NCBI GenBank assembly: GCA_030762935.1
Contig: CM060883.1
Span: 30,126,501-30,190,500 of the forward strand
Direction of reading: 5' to 3'
DNA: 64,000 nt
Source: Hymenopus coronatus
Lineage: Eukaryota > Arthropoda > Insecta > Mantodea > Hymenopodidae
Positions 37,040 to 48,014 of the stretch are shown piece after piece. Both the position numbers and the translations under genes were made by a program. A model generated the notes under the pieces. The model was given only the letters and a program-made list of their open reading frames with translations. It made no database searches and was not told where the DNA came from. Every line of letters begins with the position of its first letter. Position 1 is the stretch's first letter.

Positions 37040-39145
37040 AGTAAGTGATGTAGTGTTACAAGATTGACTCAACTAATTTTCAACATTTTAGGGTGTTCCT
37101 AAAGGTTTATAATTGAACAATTTCATTTGAGTTTAGGGGAGTAGTATGGTAGCTTTAATGCTGTATACTATAAACTACTGCATATGCAAGCTGTAAAGAT
37201 AGGAGTATTAAGTAAGGGAACCTGTAAGGCATTAAAAGGAATAATTCTTATAGGAGGTCAAAGTGATCCAATATCAATAGCAGGAGCAAGTCTTCTGTGA
37301 TAGAATGTTCAAAAAAAATGAAACGAAGAAAAATACTTCTGAGACAATAAAAAGGATTATTCCTCATCGTAACCCGTGTTCACATGCTCTTATACAACAG
37401 CCATCACTGCACTTGGTATTCACCTTGCATCAAAGGCATAGCTGGGGAGGTGGGTGTTTGTAGTCACCCTAAAAGAAAATTTATAAAGTAATAGCATAAT
37501 ATAACTTTAACTCCAATTGCTGTAACTCAATCTAGGAATATAAAATACATTTTTTTAAATATTTCAACTCAGGATTAATTCATATTTATTATTTGATTTT
37601 AAACAAATTATTTTAAAATGGAACCTATACTTTTCTGACTACACTACTGCCTTGTATGAATGCTGTAATGGATATCTGTTTAATGGTAGCAGGCTGGGAC
37701 AGTTGTGTTATGCTACACTCAGATTTTTCAGAAGCAATTCTTTTTTGAAACACACATTCCTATAACATGAGCAGCTAATAAGCCAAACCTATACATTCCT
37801 AAAGCTAACCAAATCAAATATGGGACTGTTCACAGTAAACCAAACACATTAGATGTTGAAATAAACTTTCTTATATTTCACTAGTTTAGATTATTGTTTC
37901 ACAGGATACATCTTCTAGTAATAACCTAAATTAGTGAACTATTCTCATTTTTAGTAATTTAATCTTCTAATTCCTTAGGTTTTCATCACTGCACTGCATG
38001 AAACGCATAAGTTGTATATTGATAGCTACAACAAATATTTAATAACCTCCAGTTGGTCGTTAAAAGATTCCAGACTTAACTGTGTCTACAAACATAAATT
38101 TCATTCCTAGAACTGTTTTACATTTCATGTTAAAATGTTACATACCTAACTATGACTAGATATTAAAACATTTAAAGATAACTTATGAATCAGTTATGTT
38201 TATTAAAACATTTTTAATGAGCTCTATGAGGTAATGATGGGTTGAATTTCATTTATTTATGCTTTTTATTATGAGTTGTTCAAACTAACCAGTTTGTTCA
38301 TGAAGTACTTAAGCAACATGAAGTTGACAAATTAGTAATTTAGCACTGTCTTACTCTAAAAACTTTCATATTATCTATTGATATTATAAAACAGTAGACA
38401 ACCATCTACAATGAATAACATTACAGTGTCAAGATGTTTGTGCAAGCAAATTATAAGAAGAATAGTCCTCTCCTTTGGGTAAACGTTTGATGATGTAATA
38501 ACTTTCTGGTTCTACACTCCTAAGCTCATTTTATAATATACTACTTCTATTATTACCACGAACGTTATTTCAGTTTCTGCTTTGGGTGGGAGGCAAGCTT
38601 GTCTGAAATACTTTTGTGAATTTTCATAAAATGTTAACAATGCATTTAGTCAAAAATGAAGTCATTCTATGTGAAATATTTGTGTTACAGGTAATCATCT
38701 TTTTGTAGAGCAATAATAACAGTAACCTATTTATTCTTCATAACTTCAGGAGGGATTATTTGCACCCCTGAGCCCTAAATGATGTTTCAAACTATTACAA
38801 TAATATTACCTGTAATTAGAAGTTTATAAAGCATGTCTATAGCAATCTGGATTAACAAGAAGTTATGAATTACAAATAAAATCTTATTGAATACTGCAAA
38901 CCATTGTTGCAAAATCATTCATATTAAAAGCTCTCTCAATAGAAAATTAAAATGTGTATATATAATGCATTATTGTTTATGAAAAATTTGGTTAAGAAAA
39001 TAAAACTCAGAGAAAGCTAACCTCTTTAAGAAGAAATTATCAGTACAAATAATTTAAGTTTGTTTTCTGCAGAACTAATTTATCATTTATGTAACTTAAC
39101 ATAATTACTTTTTCCATATAAGAACATTGTTTATGATCAGTGTAT
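37040..39145. other. Unassigned stretch
   Basis: AT-rich, with no supported gene or repeat. Confidence 0.55.
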
Positions 39146-39650
39146 ACACCTACAAGTGTCATTTCATAAGTCATGGCAACTGTTTATTAACTAACTGTCT
39201 GAAATTCAATATATATGATTGAAAGCCATTGTAAAAATCCTTTACAATACTGGTATAAAATTGGTATCTGGGTAAAGAGGCTATTGACAAGGGCTATTGA
39301 AAGAATAGAAATAGAAATCATTGCTTTCCTTGTATTGCATATGCACAAAAAGTACACTTATTACTCAGAGCTAACACCTTTCAGAATAATCCCCCAAGGC
39401 ATCCACACATTTTTACCAATGAAGTAGAAGGGGCTGAATACCTCAGTTGTGTAGCATGTGTTTTCTCATCAAAATGCTGTTAAGATGTGCTCTCTTTTTG
39501 CAAACTGCTGCCAATGTTGCAGCTTCTTACATTTTTAGAATGAGATCAAAGTCACGTGGACTGAAACCAGGGGAGTATTGCAAGTTCCCCCACCTCCACT
39601 GCTTGATCCATCCTTTAAGCTGTCTGCTAGCCACCAATGCACTCAGATGC

Positions 39651-39968
39651 AATCTGGTGGTAAATGAAATGGAGTTTTATTCATTGACACTCTTTAACTA
39701 CTGTGATTCTCAGCGTCCTATTCAATACCGGGCATGAAAGACTGCTTAATTTTGCTCAGAGGCCTCTTTTTTAAGCTTGAGGTTCTTTTACGTGCCATAA
39801 ATCTATGACACAGAACCAATGGCTTTACTTTCCTTCCAAATGAAGCCATGCTAAGGATTTTTATGCCCAAAAAAATCCATCACCCTCTGCCGGGTTTGAA
39901 CCTGTAACCTTGGGTATATGAAGTTAGCATGGTAACCATTACACCATGGAGGGAAATAATCTGATGGT
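39651..39968 (-). mobile_element. SINE-F, full-length reverse copy with target duplication
   Basis: The element (39662-39957) is flanked by AATCTGGTGGT (39651-39661) and AATCTGATGGT (39958-39968), 10 of 11 identical. The head on the - strand is 'ccatggtgtaatggttacc' and the B box 'ggttcaaacccgg'. The tail is 'cctctgagcaaaattaagc' through 'aataaaactccattt'. Confidence 0.85.
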
Positions 39969-39975
39969 GTTATCC

Positions 39976-40229
39976 CATGCTGTGTTTTTTTTTTTTTTTT
40001 TTTGGTAGTGTTTAACACCCGTTTTTACTGCTCTGGCACCACAGGTGATGACACTGATGATACATGAAGATGGAGCCCCGGTGGAATGAGATAGCAGGGG
40101 AAACCGGAGAACCCGGAGAAAACCTGCCCCTGTGCCGCTTTGTCCACCAAAAATCTCACATGCAATCGCTTGGGATCGAACCCGGGGTGTCTAGGTGAGA
40201 GGCGAGTGGTCTGACCACTCATGCTGTGT
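39976..40229 (-). mobile_element. SINE-B2 with perfect 10-bp target duplication and poly(A)
   Basis: CATGCTGTGT occurs at 39976-39985 and 40220-40229. The element (39986-40219) shows a poly(T) of about 21 (poly(A) on its own strand), then 'gtgtttaacacccgttttt'. Its head (ggtcagaccactcgcctc on the - strand) and B box 'gggttcgatccc' are those of SINE-B, but its 3' tail is a different one. Confidence 0.92.
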
Positions 40230-40324
40230 ACAACGTGTTTTCAAGCGTATGTATTGAAATAATTGTATATTCAGTTATTTAGAAGAACAAAATGGTTTTC
40301 AGGACTTATGAAATGACCCTTGTA

Positions 40325-41215
40325 TGAAAATTCTAGTAGAGAGTACAGAGAGGAAGCAAGAATTTCCTTTGATGTTCCTTACCTTTCTGCCAGAGAGGGG
40401 AGGGAAAAAGTGAAATTCACATTATGGAAGCTGAATGTTGGTTATAAACTGCAAGAACTGCCATTAAAATTATTGATTGCCTGAGGGCTCTTTAAAGTGA
40501 TTGATTTTGAACAACTCATTCAATAACTACCCATCACTACTGTCATGAGTAAAAAATGTTGCTGATTTAAAAGCACAGAATTCTAACTGATCTAGAAATG
40601 ACTATCCACTTCTTTCACTTGCAGACAGCCTTCTTACTTTCCAAATTATTGAAGTACGATACTACATAACAAATTTTGACTTCAAAGTCCTTTACATCAA
40701 AGTAGTAAAATCAAATAACATGCTGAAGTAACTTTTTGTAGCATTAACTTCAATAATATGGGTATTTTCTTTATAATACTTTGCTGCAATTATAAGCTGC
40801 TTTGATAATGTACAGCATACTCTGCTAGGTGTGGCATTATAAAGCACCTATGCAAGCAAAGAATAAGCACACTTTTGTAAATAAAGGTATTCTTTTAAAG
40901 TGAAGTCCATCATTTTCACTTAGTCAGATATCTTGTGTCTCAGTGAAAGGAAAATATTATGTTGCCAATAGAGTGCAAACAGTCAGCAGGCTTTTGAAAT
41001 ATACTAAATTGCAATTTTTCTTTAATCATTTGAATGATTACCAAGTAAAGAAAATATGATTATAACATTTATTGGGTGGGCACCCCCCACATTTAGAATA
41101 GCCAAATATAAACTCCAACAAAGAATTGTTTATTTATATTTGTATTATTATTTTTTCGGGGCTGTTAATGTGTAGCTACATTTTTTAATATGCTATAAGA
41201 TTCAGCATTTTCCTT
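40325..41215. other. Unassigned stretch
   Basis: No recognisable gene, RNA or repeat. Confidence 0.55.
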
Positions 41216-41222
41216 TCGTTTT

Positions 41223-42044
41223 AATTTTCTCTGCCCATATAAAATAGGTACAGAAGGCATTGCATTCCACCCAAATATTGATACCGAGATGTCATCAAAA
41301 ATAAATATTTTGAGGTCCCTTAAATCTATTTTTAAAAAAATATTCATGTGTATATGTATCCATGAACAGCATATTGCAAAAATGAAAAATAGGATGTTTA
41401 GAGAAGTTGATATTTATATTCAGCACCTTTCAAAGATGTGATATAATCATTTTCAAGAAAATCCCCCCCAACCTAAACTACTCTTCATAAGGGAAGATTT
41501 TTCAAAATTTTGATTTTCCCAAAATGGCTCTAATGATTTAGATTAGAACACTTGAATTTTCTGGTAAAATCTGTGAAGTCCTCTTCATTCGATAGGAATT
41601 TTGTATAATCTTAAGAACTGCTAAGCATTAAATGATAGAGCACATAACTAAAAATGTACAGCTCTTTAAATTATAGTTTATTCAAATAGTTTTTTTTTTG
41701 TTTGTTTTGTTTTTTGTTTTTTTTTGTGGCATAAGCCATTGCCAAGGTAACCATTATTAAAGATTTATTTTCTTCAATACTTTAGTTCTTTTTAAGTTTT
41801 GTCAAGTTGTTTTTCATGACTGCCTGGAGACAGCATGGACATTTAAGGCCAGGGTATAGTGTCTAGTTGTTTAAAATTGGACTGTCATTGTTCCTTTTGT
41901 AACCAAGGGAAATGTGCAACTATTTTTGCAAAGGTTTATACTGATTAAAATTAAGTAAAAAAATATGCTTTCATAAGAATGATTTGCATACCTATTAGTA
42001 AATGATAGAGGGGTAGAAAAGTCATGTGAAGGTAGCAGATAAGA
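41223..42044 (+). mobile_element. H1 repeat, diverged copy
   Basis: Worn head ('ttttctctgcccatataaaa'), the 'gcattccacccaaatattga' block, 'gatttagattagaacact' and, after a T/GT-rich tract (41689-41727), a 3' end 'aagtcatgtgaaggtagcag'. Old copy of about 820 bp. Confidence 0.75.
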
Positions 42045-43585
42045 TTTTTATCAGGAGGGTGATGCTGATGTTGCCTTCTGCCTGTGCAGTTTAATGGAAA
42101 GGAATAAACTGTTTTAATTTGTAGAATCAGCAACATTTTTTACACTTAAATATATTACTTAAAGAAAACTGGATAAAACTGACTGCTGGAGTGAAGAAGT
42201 TGTATGATTAATTTGTTTTCAGTCAAGGTATGTATGTTTGTTACAAGAAAAAGAGAAATTAACTGTCTCTTTATGATTTTTACCACCACTCAGTAAAACT
42301 GAAGCCAATAACATTATTTCACCAAGTACAATACAGTGACTTCTATTGCTTTATTTCAGTGACTAATACCCATTAACATTTTGAGCATAGTTTTGGCTTT
42401 TGTTTTTGCTTTTGGAATTATTCTGAATGAATTCATTGTCAATATCAGCTTCCTTACTGCTTGTTATATCTGGATTGTTAGTAAACAAAAAAAATTATAT
42501 TAAGCTTACATTTCCTAATTATTATAATGAAATAAGTCTTAAATATGGCTATCACCACAATGGGAATATGAGCATTCTCCCTATATCATTCCACAGCATG
42601 TCATCAAAGAAAACAGCCATCTTTGGTATGACCCAACTGTAGACATAACCTAATCTTTTGCATTTCTATTACAGTTTCACAGTATGAGTATGACAATGAA
42701 TTTGTAAATAACTTGCTAAAGACTGGTTTGTATTTACTGAATCATTAAAAAGAAATTCAGCTAACATTGTTTTAATGAGAAGTTCAGGTGCAATTTTATT
42801 CCATAATAAAAGCCATAGTATCCTTATAGAATAGTGTGAGCTGTGTTTTGTTTTTGATTCCCACTAAATCATTAATTTATCGTGGCTAATTCAGCTTTCC
42901 ATCTTAAGCCTAAATGGTTAGGTGTACTTCTGCAATTCTATACTTGCGTATAAAATACTTTTCCAGCTTGAGTAATTCCAAGTTTCATTCCTATATAACT
43001 GATAAAAGTTCCTATCTAACCCCATGTAGACCCTATTTATTGAACTAGGCATTTTAATCATTTACACTCTTTATATTTTAGATAATTTAGTATTTATACA
43101 TGCTTTTCATAGTAGACATGTTTGAGGATGGATATTCATAGTTATAGTACTACATTCAGGTCCAATGTAATTATTATAGAATAACAAAATCTAAGATAAA
43201 TAAATAATAAAAATCTAAGTTGTATAATAACCTACCTGATAGTGTTAAATGTTTAACTATGAAGAATTTTAAGTCCAGAGTATATATATATATATATATA
43301 TGATTAGTCAAACATCCTTTTTATTCAATACATGAAAATTTTAATGATAATTTTTGTGATCTTATTTGTAATTGAATGTGACAATGTTAATATTCTGCTT
43401 TTATTAGACATGGTTAAAGCCTGTAGAGTGCTGTAGAAAAATAAAATGAAATTAAATGAAAAAAAAAATGAAATTTGCTCAAATCAAGAATATTTAGGAC
43501 CTTCCCTCTTATACAGCAAGCCCAGGTTTTCATTTGAGCAGATTTAAGCTATCTGAGTATTATATTTGAGGTTATATCTCATTTA
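42045..43585. other. Unassigned stretch with a TA microsatellite
   Basis: A (TA)n tract lies at about 43281-43301. No other feature is supported. Confidence 0.55.
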
Positions 43586-43591
43586 TACCAA

Positions 43592-44130
43592 GCAAGGTGG
43601 CCCCATGGTAATGCTTGCAATTTAAATTCAGAAGGTTGTGGGTTTGATTGCCTTGGTCAGTCTTCCAGACCTATGGGTTTCTTAGGGTGTTTCTCTGGGT
43701 TGCCAAGTAAATGCTGGGATGATTCATTACATCCCCCAAATTTCCTATCTTTTCCTGTTCCCATAACTTCCTTGCCATCTGCTTCAGGGTTGAAGGACCA
43801 ATTGGCGTCGTTCAGTGAGTTGTGGCTGGATGGTGGCTTGTGCACTGTAAAGTTTATTCCTAAAATCATCATGGCATTACTCTATCAGGATCTTGGGGTG
43901 CTTTCAGGCTAGGAGCCCTTTGGGGAACACCAGGAGACTTGGAGCTTGTGGATTGGGCCTGGGTGATGTTGGAGGGATTCAATCTGGAAATGTTAGAGGC
44001 CCCATCATGCTTTTGCCATTTAGGTCTCTCCCCTTTTCTGTTGGGCCACATAAGTTACAAAGGGCCCCAACGGCCTAGTACAATGCACTGCACAGTGACT
44101 GGGTACCCTGTCCATGAGAAACCCTAACCT
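43592..44130 (+). mobile_element. Long-bodied tRNA-headed SINE (family D)
   Basis: Head 'aggtggccccatggtaatg' and B box 'gtgggtttgattgcc' are followed by a GC-richer body of almost 0.5 kb, unlike the AT-rich flanks. Several overlapping short frames on both strands reflect the GC content only. A single copy in this window, so its boundaries are uncertain; a promoter-bearing fragment of a host gene is an alternative. Confidence 0.5.
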
Positions 44131-44343
44131 TCTCTCATTTATAGCATCTGGTAGCTTCAGTGCTTTAAATTCCTGTACTCATCTCTGAATTCATTTGATA
44201 CGATGCATTTGATCAAAGGTGCAAACTAGAGCATAAAACTTTTAACTATCATTAAATTCTACAACAAAGTACTTTCATTGCTGTAAGTATCCAAACCATA
44301 TTTATGAATATAGCATATATAGTATAAGCCTAAATGTACTGGT

Positions 44344-44600
44344 ACAGGTAGCCGAGGTGGTTAAGACACAGACTCATGAATGGGAGGTCTGTAGTTCAAA
44401 TCCTACCAGGACTGTCCTCCCTGACCAAGGTTTCTTCCGGATAAATGCTGGGGAAGTGCCCTAAACTTAGGCTTAGCATGTTCTCTTCCCAAATTTCCTT
44501 TCCCAACCATCATTTCATTTTGTCTTTTGCTAATATCCACTATCTGTGGTACTCTATGCAGTAAAAACAGATTTTAGTAATAAGAAAAGAAGTAAAAATG
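44344..44600 (+). mobile_element. tRNA-headed SINE (family C)
   Basis: 'ggtagccgaggtggttaag' looks very like a tRNA-Ser/Leu 5' half and 'gtagttcaaatcctacc' like a T arm. The body contains 'ccctgaccaaggtttcttcc'. An intact tRNA is not formed because the variable region and 3' acceptor are absent. Confidence 0.7.
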
Positions 44601-44849
44601 TAAATGTTTTTCCTGTAACTTGTTTAGGAATACAGAATATTCTTATAAACAAGAAACAAAACAAAAAAAACATAGTAGCTTAATTTTTAAAACAGCACTC
44701 CACATGGTTTTTGTATAAAGCAAGACTAATTATACAATAATGCTGCTGATACACAATAACATATATTAAATATAGTTAATGTACTTTTAAATTTGCCAAT
44801 GGCCTGGTAATATAGTACTCTTATAATAATACAAAAAGTAACACAAAAA

Positions 44850-45687
44850 AGGTTGACAAATGCCCAACTTGATATTTAAGTTCAGTATCATTCAAAAGTG
44901 TGACACAAAGATTATTAAGAAAATCGCCCCACACCAAGCTACCCTTTACATCAAGCTGATCCACTTGGGGTGAACAACAAAGGAGCAGCAAGCAATATAA
45001 ATCAGCATTGAAGGTAAGCCATCATCACAGCTGCATCAGCTGTTAGAATGGAATGGCAGAAAGCACAACTGAGTTCCAAGGATTGTGATTGAAATGAGTA
45101 CTCTGACTCTGCTGAGTCAAGTTGGGACAGTGTGCTTTACATAGAACATTTTTACAAATGTTTTTTATTTCCTCAAAAATGGCTCTAAGGATTTTGATTA
45201 AAATATCACATATTTAAGATATTCACATAAAAATAAAATGTAAATCTTTTAAGTGTTAGTAAAAAAGACTGTGCAGTCCTATTTATTTGGAAGGAATTTT
45301 GTATATTTTGTATAATAAGTAAACCATAAAAGCTAGACAATATAATAAACAAAAAAATACAGAACTCTTTGAAACTTTCAATTCATTTCTAATAACATTG
45401 TCTTTTTCGTTTTTTTTTGGCATTAGTCATTTCTGAGATATCCATTATTATTGTTTAAATTTTACAATATGTTTCCTATTTTTTAAAGTGCTGTCACTAT
45501 ACAGTATTTTAAGTCTTGGGAAGCACACTTAGTAACTGGCTTTTAAACATCTGACTATCAATTATACCTACAAGAAATTATACATTAAACAATTTCTGCA
45601 AACAATTATCACAGTTAAATGAAGCAGAAACTATATAAAAATATAGGTACGATGATATAGAAATTTGTGGGAATTTAATACAGAAGA
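44850..45687 (+). mobile_element. H1 repeat without its head, with a ~190-bp insert
   Basis: It begins at the 'cccaacttgatatttaag' block and ends 'aatacagaagattttttt'. Between about 44955 and 45160 an unrelated, less AT-rich segment interrupts the 'ctaccctttacat' / 'tttcctcaaaaatggc' junction. Source of the insert unknown. Confidence 0.75.
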
Positions 45688-46260
45688 TTTTTTTAATCAA
45701 ATATCGCATGTAAAACTATAAATGAACATTGAAGTAACATTGAGCTGGTTAACAAGTTAACCTCCCAAATTTACTGCAGCTAGAAGCAATATTATTTGTT
45801 CTCCAAAATTAAAAGTTCACACCCCTCCAGATTTACTTCTGCAGTTGGATTAAGCAAACAGTTTTAAGAATGTTCATTAAAGACAGAAATCTGCTGTGGA
45901 ACAATATAAAGGAATATCCCCTAGAAACCCAAGAAGTGTTGTTCTGTGCACTTTCCTAAAGCTATAATATACTGCTGACAGTATGTTAGGACATGTTTAA
46001 AGCATTTAAGGCATAAAAACCTTTCACTATCAAGTAACAGACTTTTATTTCAAGAATTAATAACAGATGCTTCCATATTTATAATACTTATGCCGGGTTT
46101 ATGATGAGCTTTACTTATTGTGACATAATGTAACATGAAGTAAAGAAATGTTCCCAAACTGAAGGTTTAATTAGGATGCATTTAATGGGCATGACTTTTG
46201 ATTGGTAGTTCTTTTATTTAAAGTATTATTTGAGTTGTATATAACACTTTTACATCACTT
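45688..46260. other. Unassigned stretch
   Basis: No supported feature. Confidence 0.5.
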
Positions 46261-46264
46261 ATAT

Positions 46265-46649
46265 TTTATAATTAAGGACATATTTCATTATCAACTTTTG
46301 GTCAACTGCCGGTGTTGAGGTGAATGAGTTCATTTCTGGCGGTGATTTAAGGATCTGTGGGCAAGAATGTCTCTGGGCAGGATCTCAAAGTTCATTAAAT
46401 TGTTCCTATTTTTCCAGATGTGGATATGCTCCCAGATTTCTATTTCCCAACTGTTTGTTAAGTGTTTCACTAAATTTGGTATTTTTCCTACATTGTTGTG
46501 TTCTCTCCAAAAATGCCATGCCACTGCCGATTTATCTTCCTGTTTTAATTTTACATTCCTGAAGTGCTCCTTGTTCCTAGTAGCCAAATTTATCTTTGTT
46601 TTCCCTATATACAATTTATCACAGTCCAAGCAGTTTATCCGATATTCAC
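46265..46649 (-). pseudogene. Penelope-like element: GIY-YIG domain, - strand half
   Basis: Reads YRINCLDCDKLYIGKTKINL with the intact YIG, the conserved Cys pair, ATRNKEHFRN and the VAWHFWREH stretch. The linker EIWEHIHIWKNRNNLMNFEI leads to the C-terminus near 46300. A reverse transcriptase part is absent. It abuts head-to-head a + strand copy of its own C-terminal region. Confidence 0.8.
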
Positions 46650-46820
46650 ATCTGGAAAAATAGGAACAATTTAATGAACTTTGAGATTCTACAAAGAGAA
46701 ATCTTCGATCAGAGATTCTCAAATCCACCACCAGAGGCGAACCCATCTGCCACAACACCGGCAGTCGACAAAAAGTTGATAATGGAAGCAACAGACCTTC
46801 TGAAACTTATCATTAATTAT
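46650..46820 (+). pseudogene. Penelope-like element: C-terminal piece, + strand half
   Basis: Reads HIWKNRNNLMNFEILQREIF, then a Pro-rich tail and VDKKLIMEATDLLKL. About 46650-46692 is the inverted copy of 46380-46422 and similarity continues outward on both sides. The same C-terminal words occur at 36950-37015. Confidence 0.8.
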
Positions 46821-47695
46821 GTAATGTAAGTAATGTAAAAGTGTTACAACTGATTCAAATAATACTTTATGTATAATATATATATCACTGCCTCAAAATC
46901 CTCAATACCAGTAGTTCTTTTATTATTTCATGTTACTGTTTTATGCTGATAGATTTTATTAAATGTGACATCAAACTTGACATAACAGAAAAAAGAAGTT
47001 TGACACTGACATCATATTCTTAAGAATGTTGTTCAGTGTATTCCCGGCATTAGTTATAAAACATCTACACCATTCACTGTGTAACTTATGAAAGAATTGA
47101 ACTGTCGTTCCTTACAAGGTCAATTTAATAATATTTGGGACAGCAATAGCAACACATTATAAAACAATGTGTTTAAAATATTACAACTACAAAATAAAGA
47201 TATGTTCTGGCTGCAGTAGTGTCTCATTTATGGAATCTTTTGCTGAGCAAAATCAGTGTTTTTTCTCTGTGATATAAAACATACTTCACGCACTCCACAC
47301 TCGCTTTAGGCACATTTTATTAAAAACAGCAACTTATTAAAACCCATTATCTGCCTCTTTCCATTCTTATTGTTCCATCACTAGTTTCAGGCATAATATT
47401 GCTCTCCCGGAGTTTAACAACTGATTTTGATAAAATTCAAGCCCCATTAACAAACATTTGATAAAATTCTCCGAAGTTCGCCAATGTGAGTGGCTAGATC
47501 TTGATTAGGCATGTATCTCTTTGAGCCTTGTTGGGGATATAAAATGGACTGATTTATGCAGTTTTCCATGCCGACAAAATAAATTCACAAAGCCATACTT
47601 CTCGAAGGCACAACCTTTCTCATGGGCATCTCCCTCTCACAGACTGAGGTGCGAGCTTCCAGAGGCACATGTTGTAGTAGCAGGCACTACATTAG
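46821..47695. other. Probable 3' UTR and flank of the sulfotransferase gene
   Basis: On the - strand this lies downstream of the stop at 47696. An AATAAA on the - strand at 47316-47321 would give a 3' UTR of about 380-400 nt. The remainder (46821-47290) holds nothing recognised. Confidence 0.4.
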
Positions 47696-48014
47696 CTATG
47701 TCAGAGAGAACTCACCCCGTGGATTGAACTCTTTCTGATGTGAGCTGTTAAAGGCACGCCGGTATCCCCAGTAGTGCATGGCTCGGGCGCATACCCTTTG
47801 TATGGCCCGAACTTCTGCATGGGTGAGGTCCTGGCGCCAGTGGAATGGTGCAGACTTGGAGTTACGGTATGTGCTTGACACGCCTCCAGCGTTCACTTTG
47901 GTGTGTGTATCCAGGAACAGCTGCACATTAGGGTGGAAGTCCAGACCAAAAAATTCAAATAACTCCTTGACACCCTTGTGTGGATTCACAGACAGATCTT
48001 CATAGCGAACCGCT
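47696..48014 (-). CDS. Sulfotransferase, 3'-most exon
   Basis: Acceptor ttctgttgtctag, entry completing an Arg codon (CG|A). It encodes AVRYEDLSVNPHKGVKELF to FNPRGEFSLT and TAG. A strong donor-like GTGAGT lies at 47715-47710 inside the last codons, so a further exon is possible. Confidence 0.88.

Larger units (their letters stand above)
39151..40324 (-). mobile_element. mariner-like element with TA flanks and two nested SINEs
   Basis: Inverted ends: left 39153-39172 (caagtgtcatttcataagtc) and right 40303-40322, its reverse complement with one mismatch. Both sides are bordered by TA (39151-39152, 40323-40324), the mariner target. On the - strand about 39430-39360 reads VWMPWGIILKGVSSE, a worn version of the family's C-terminal 'W.KC....GDYFEG'. 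The interior is largely replaced by SINE-F (39662-39957) and SINE-B2 (39986-40219). Confidence 0.7.

Noticed and set aside
43657..44127. Several overlapping frames of 60-79 codons on both strands
   Set aside because: They arise from locally higher GC content; no domain, signal peptide or splice-consistent gene model.
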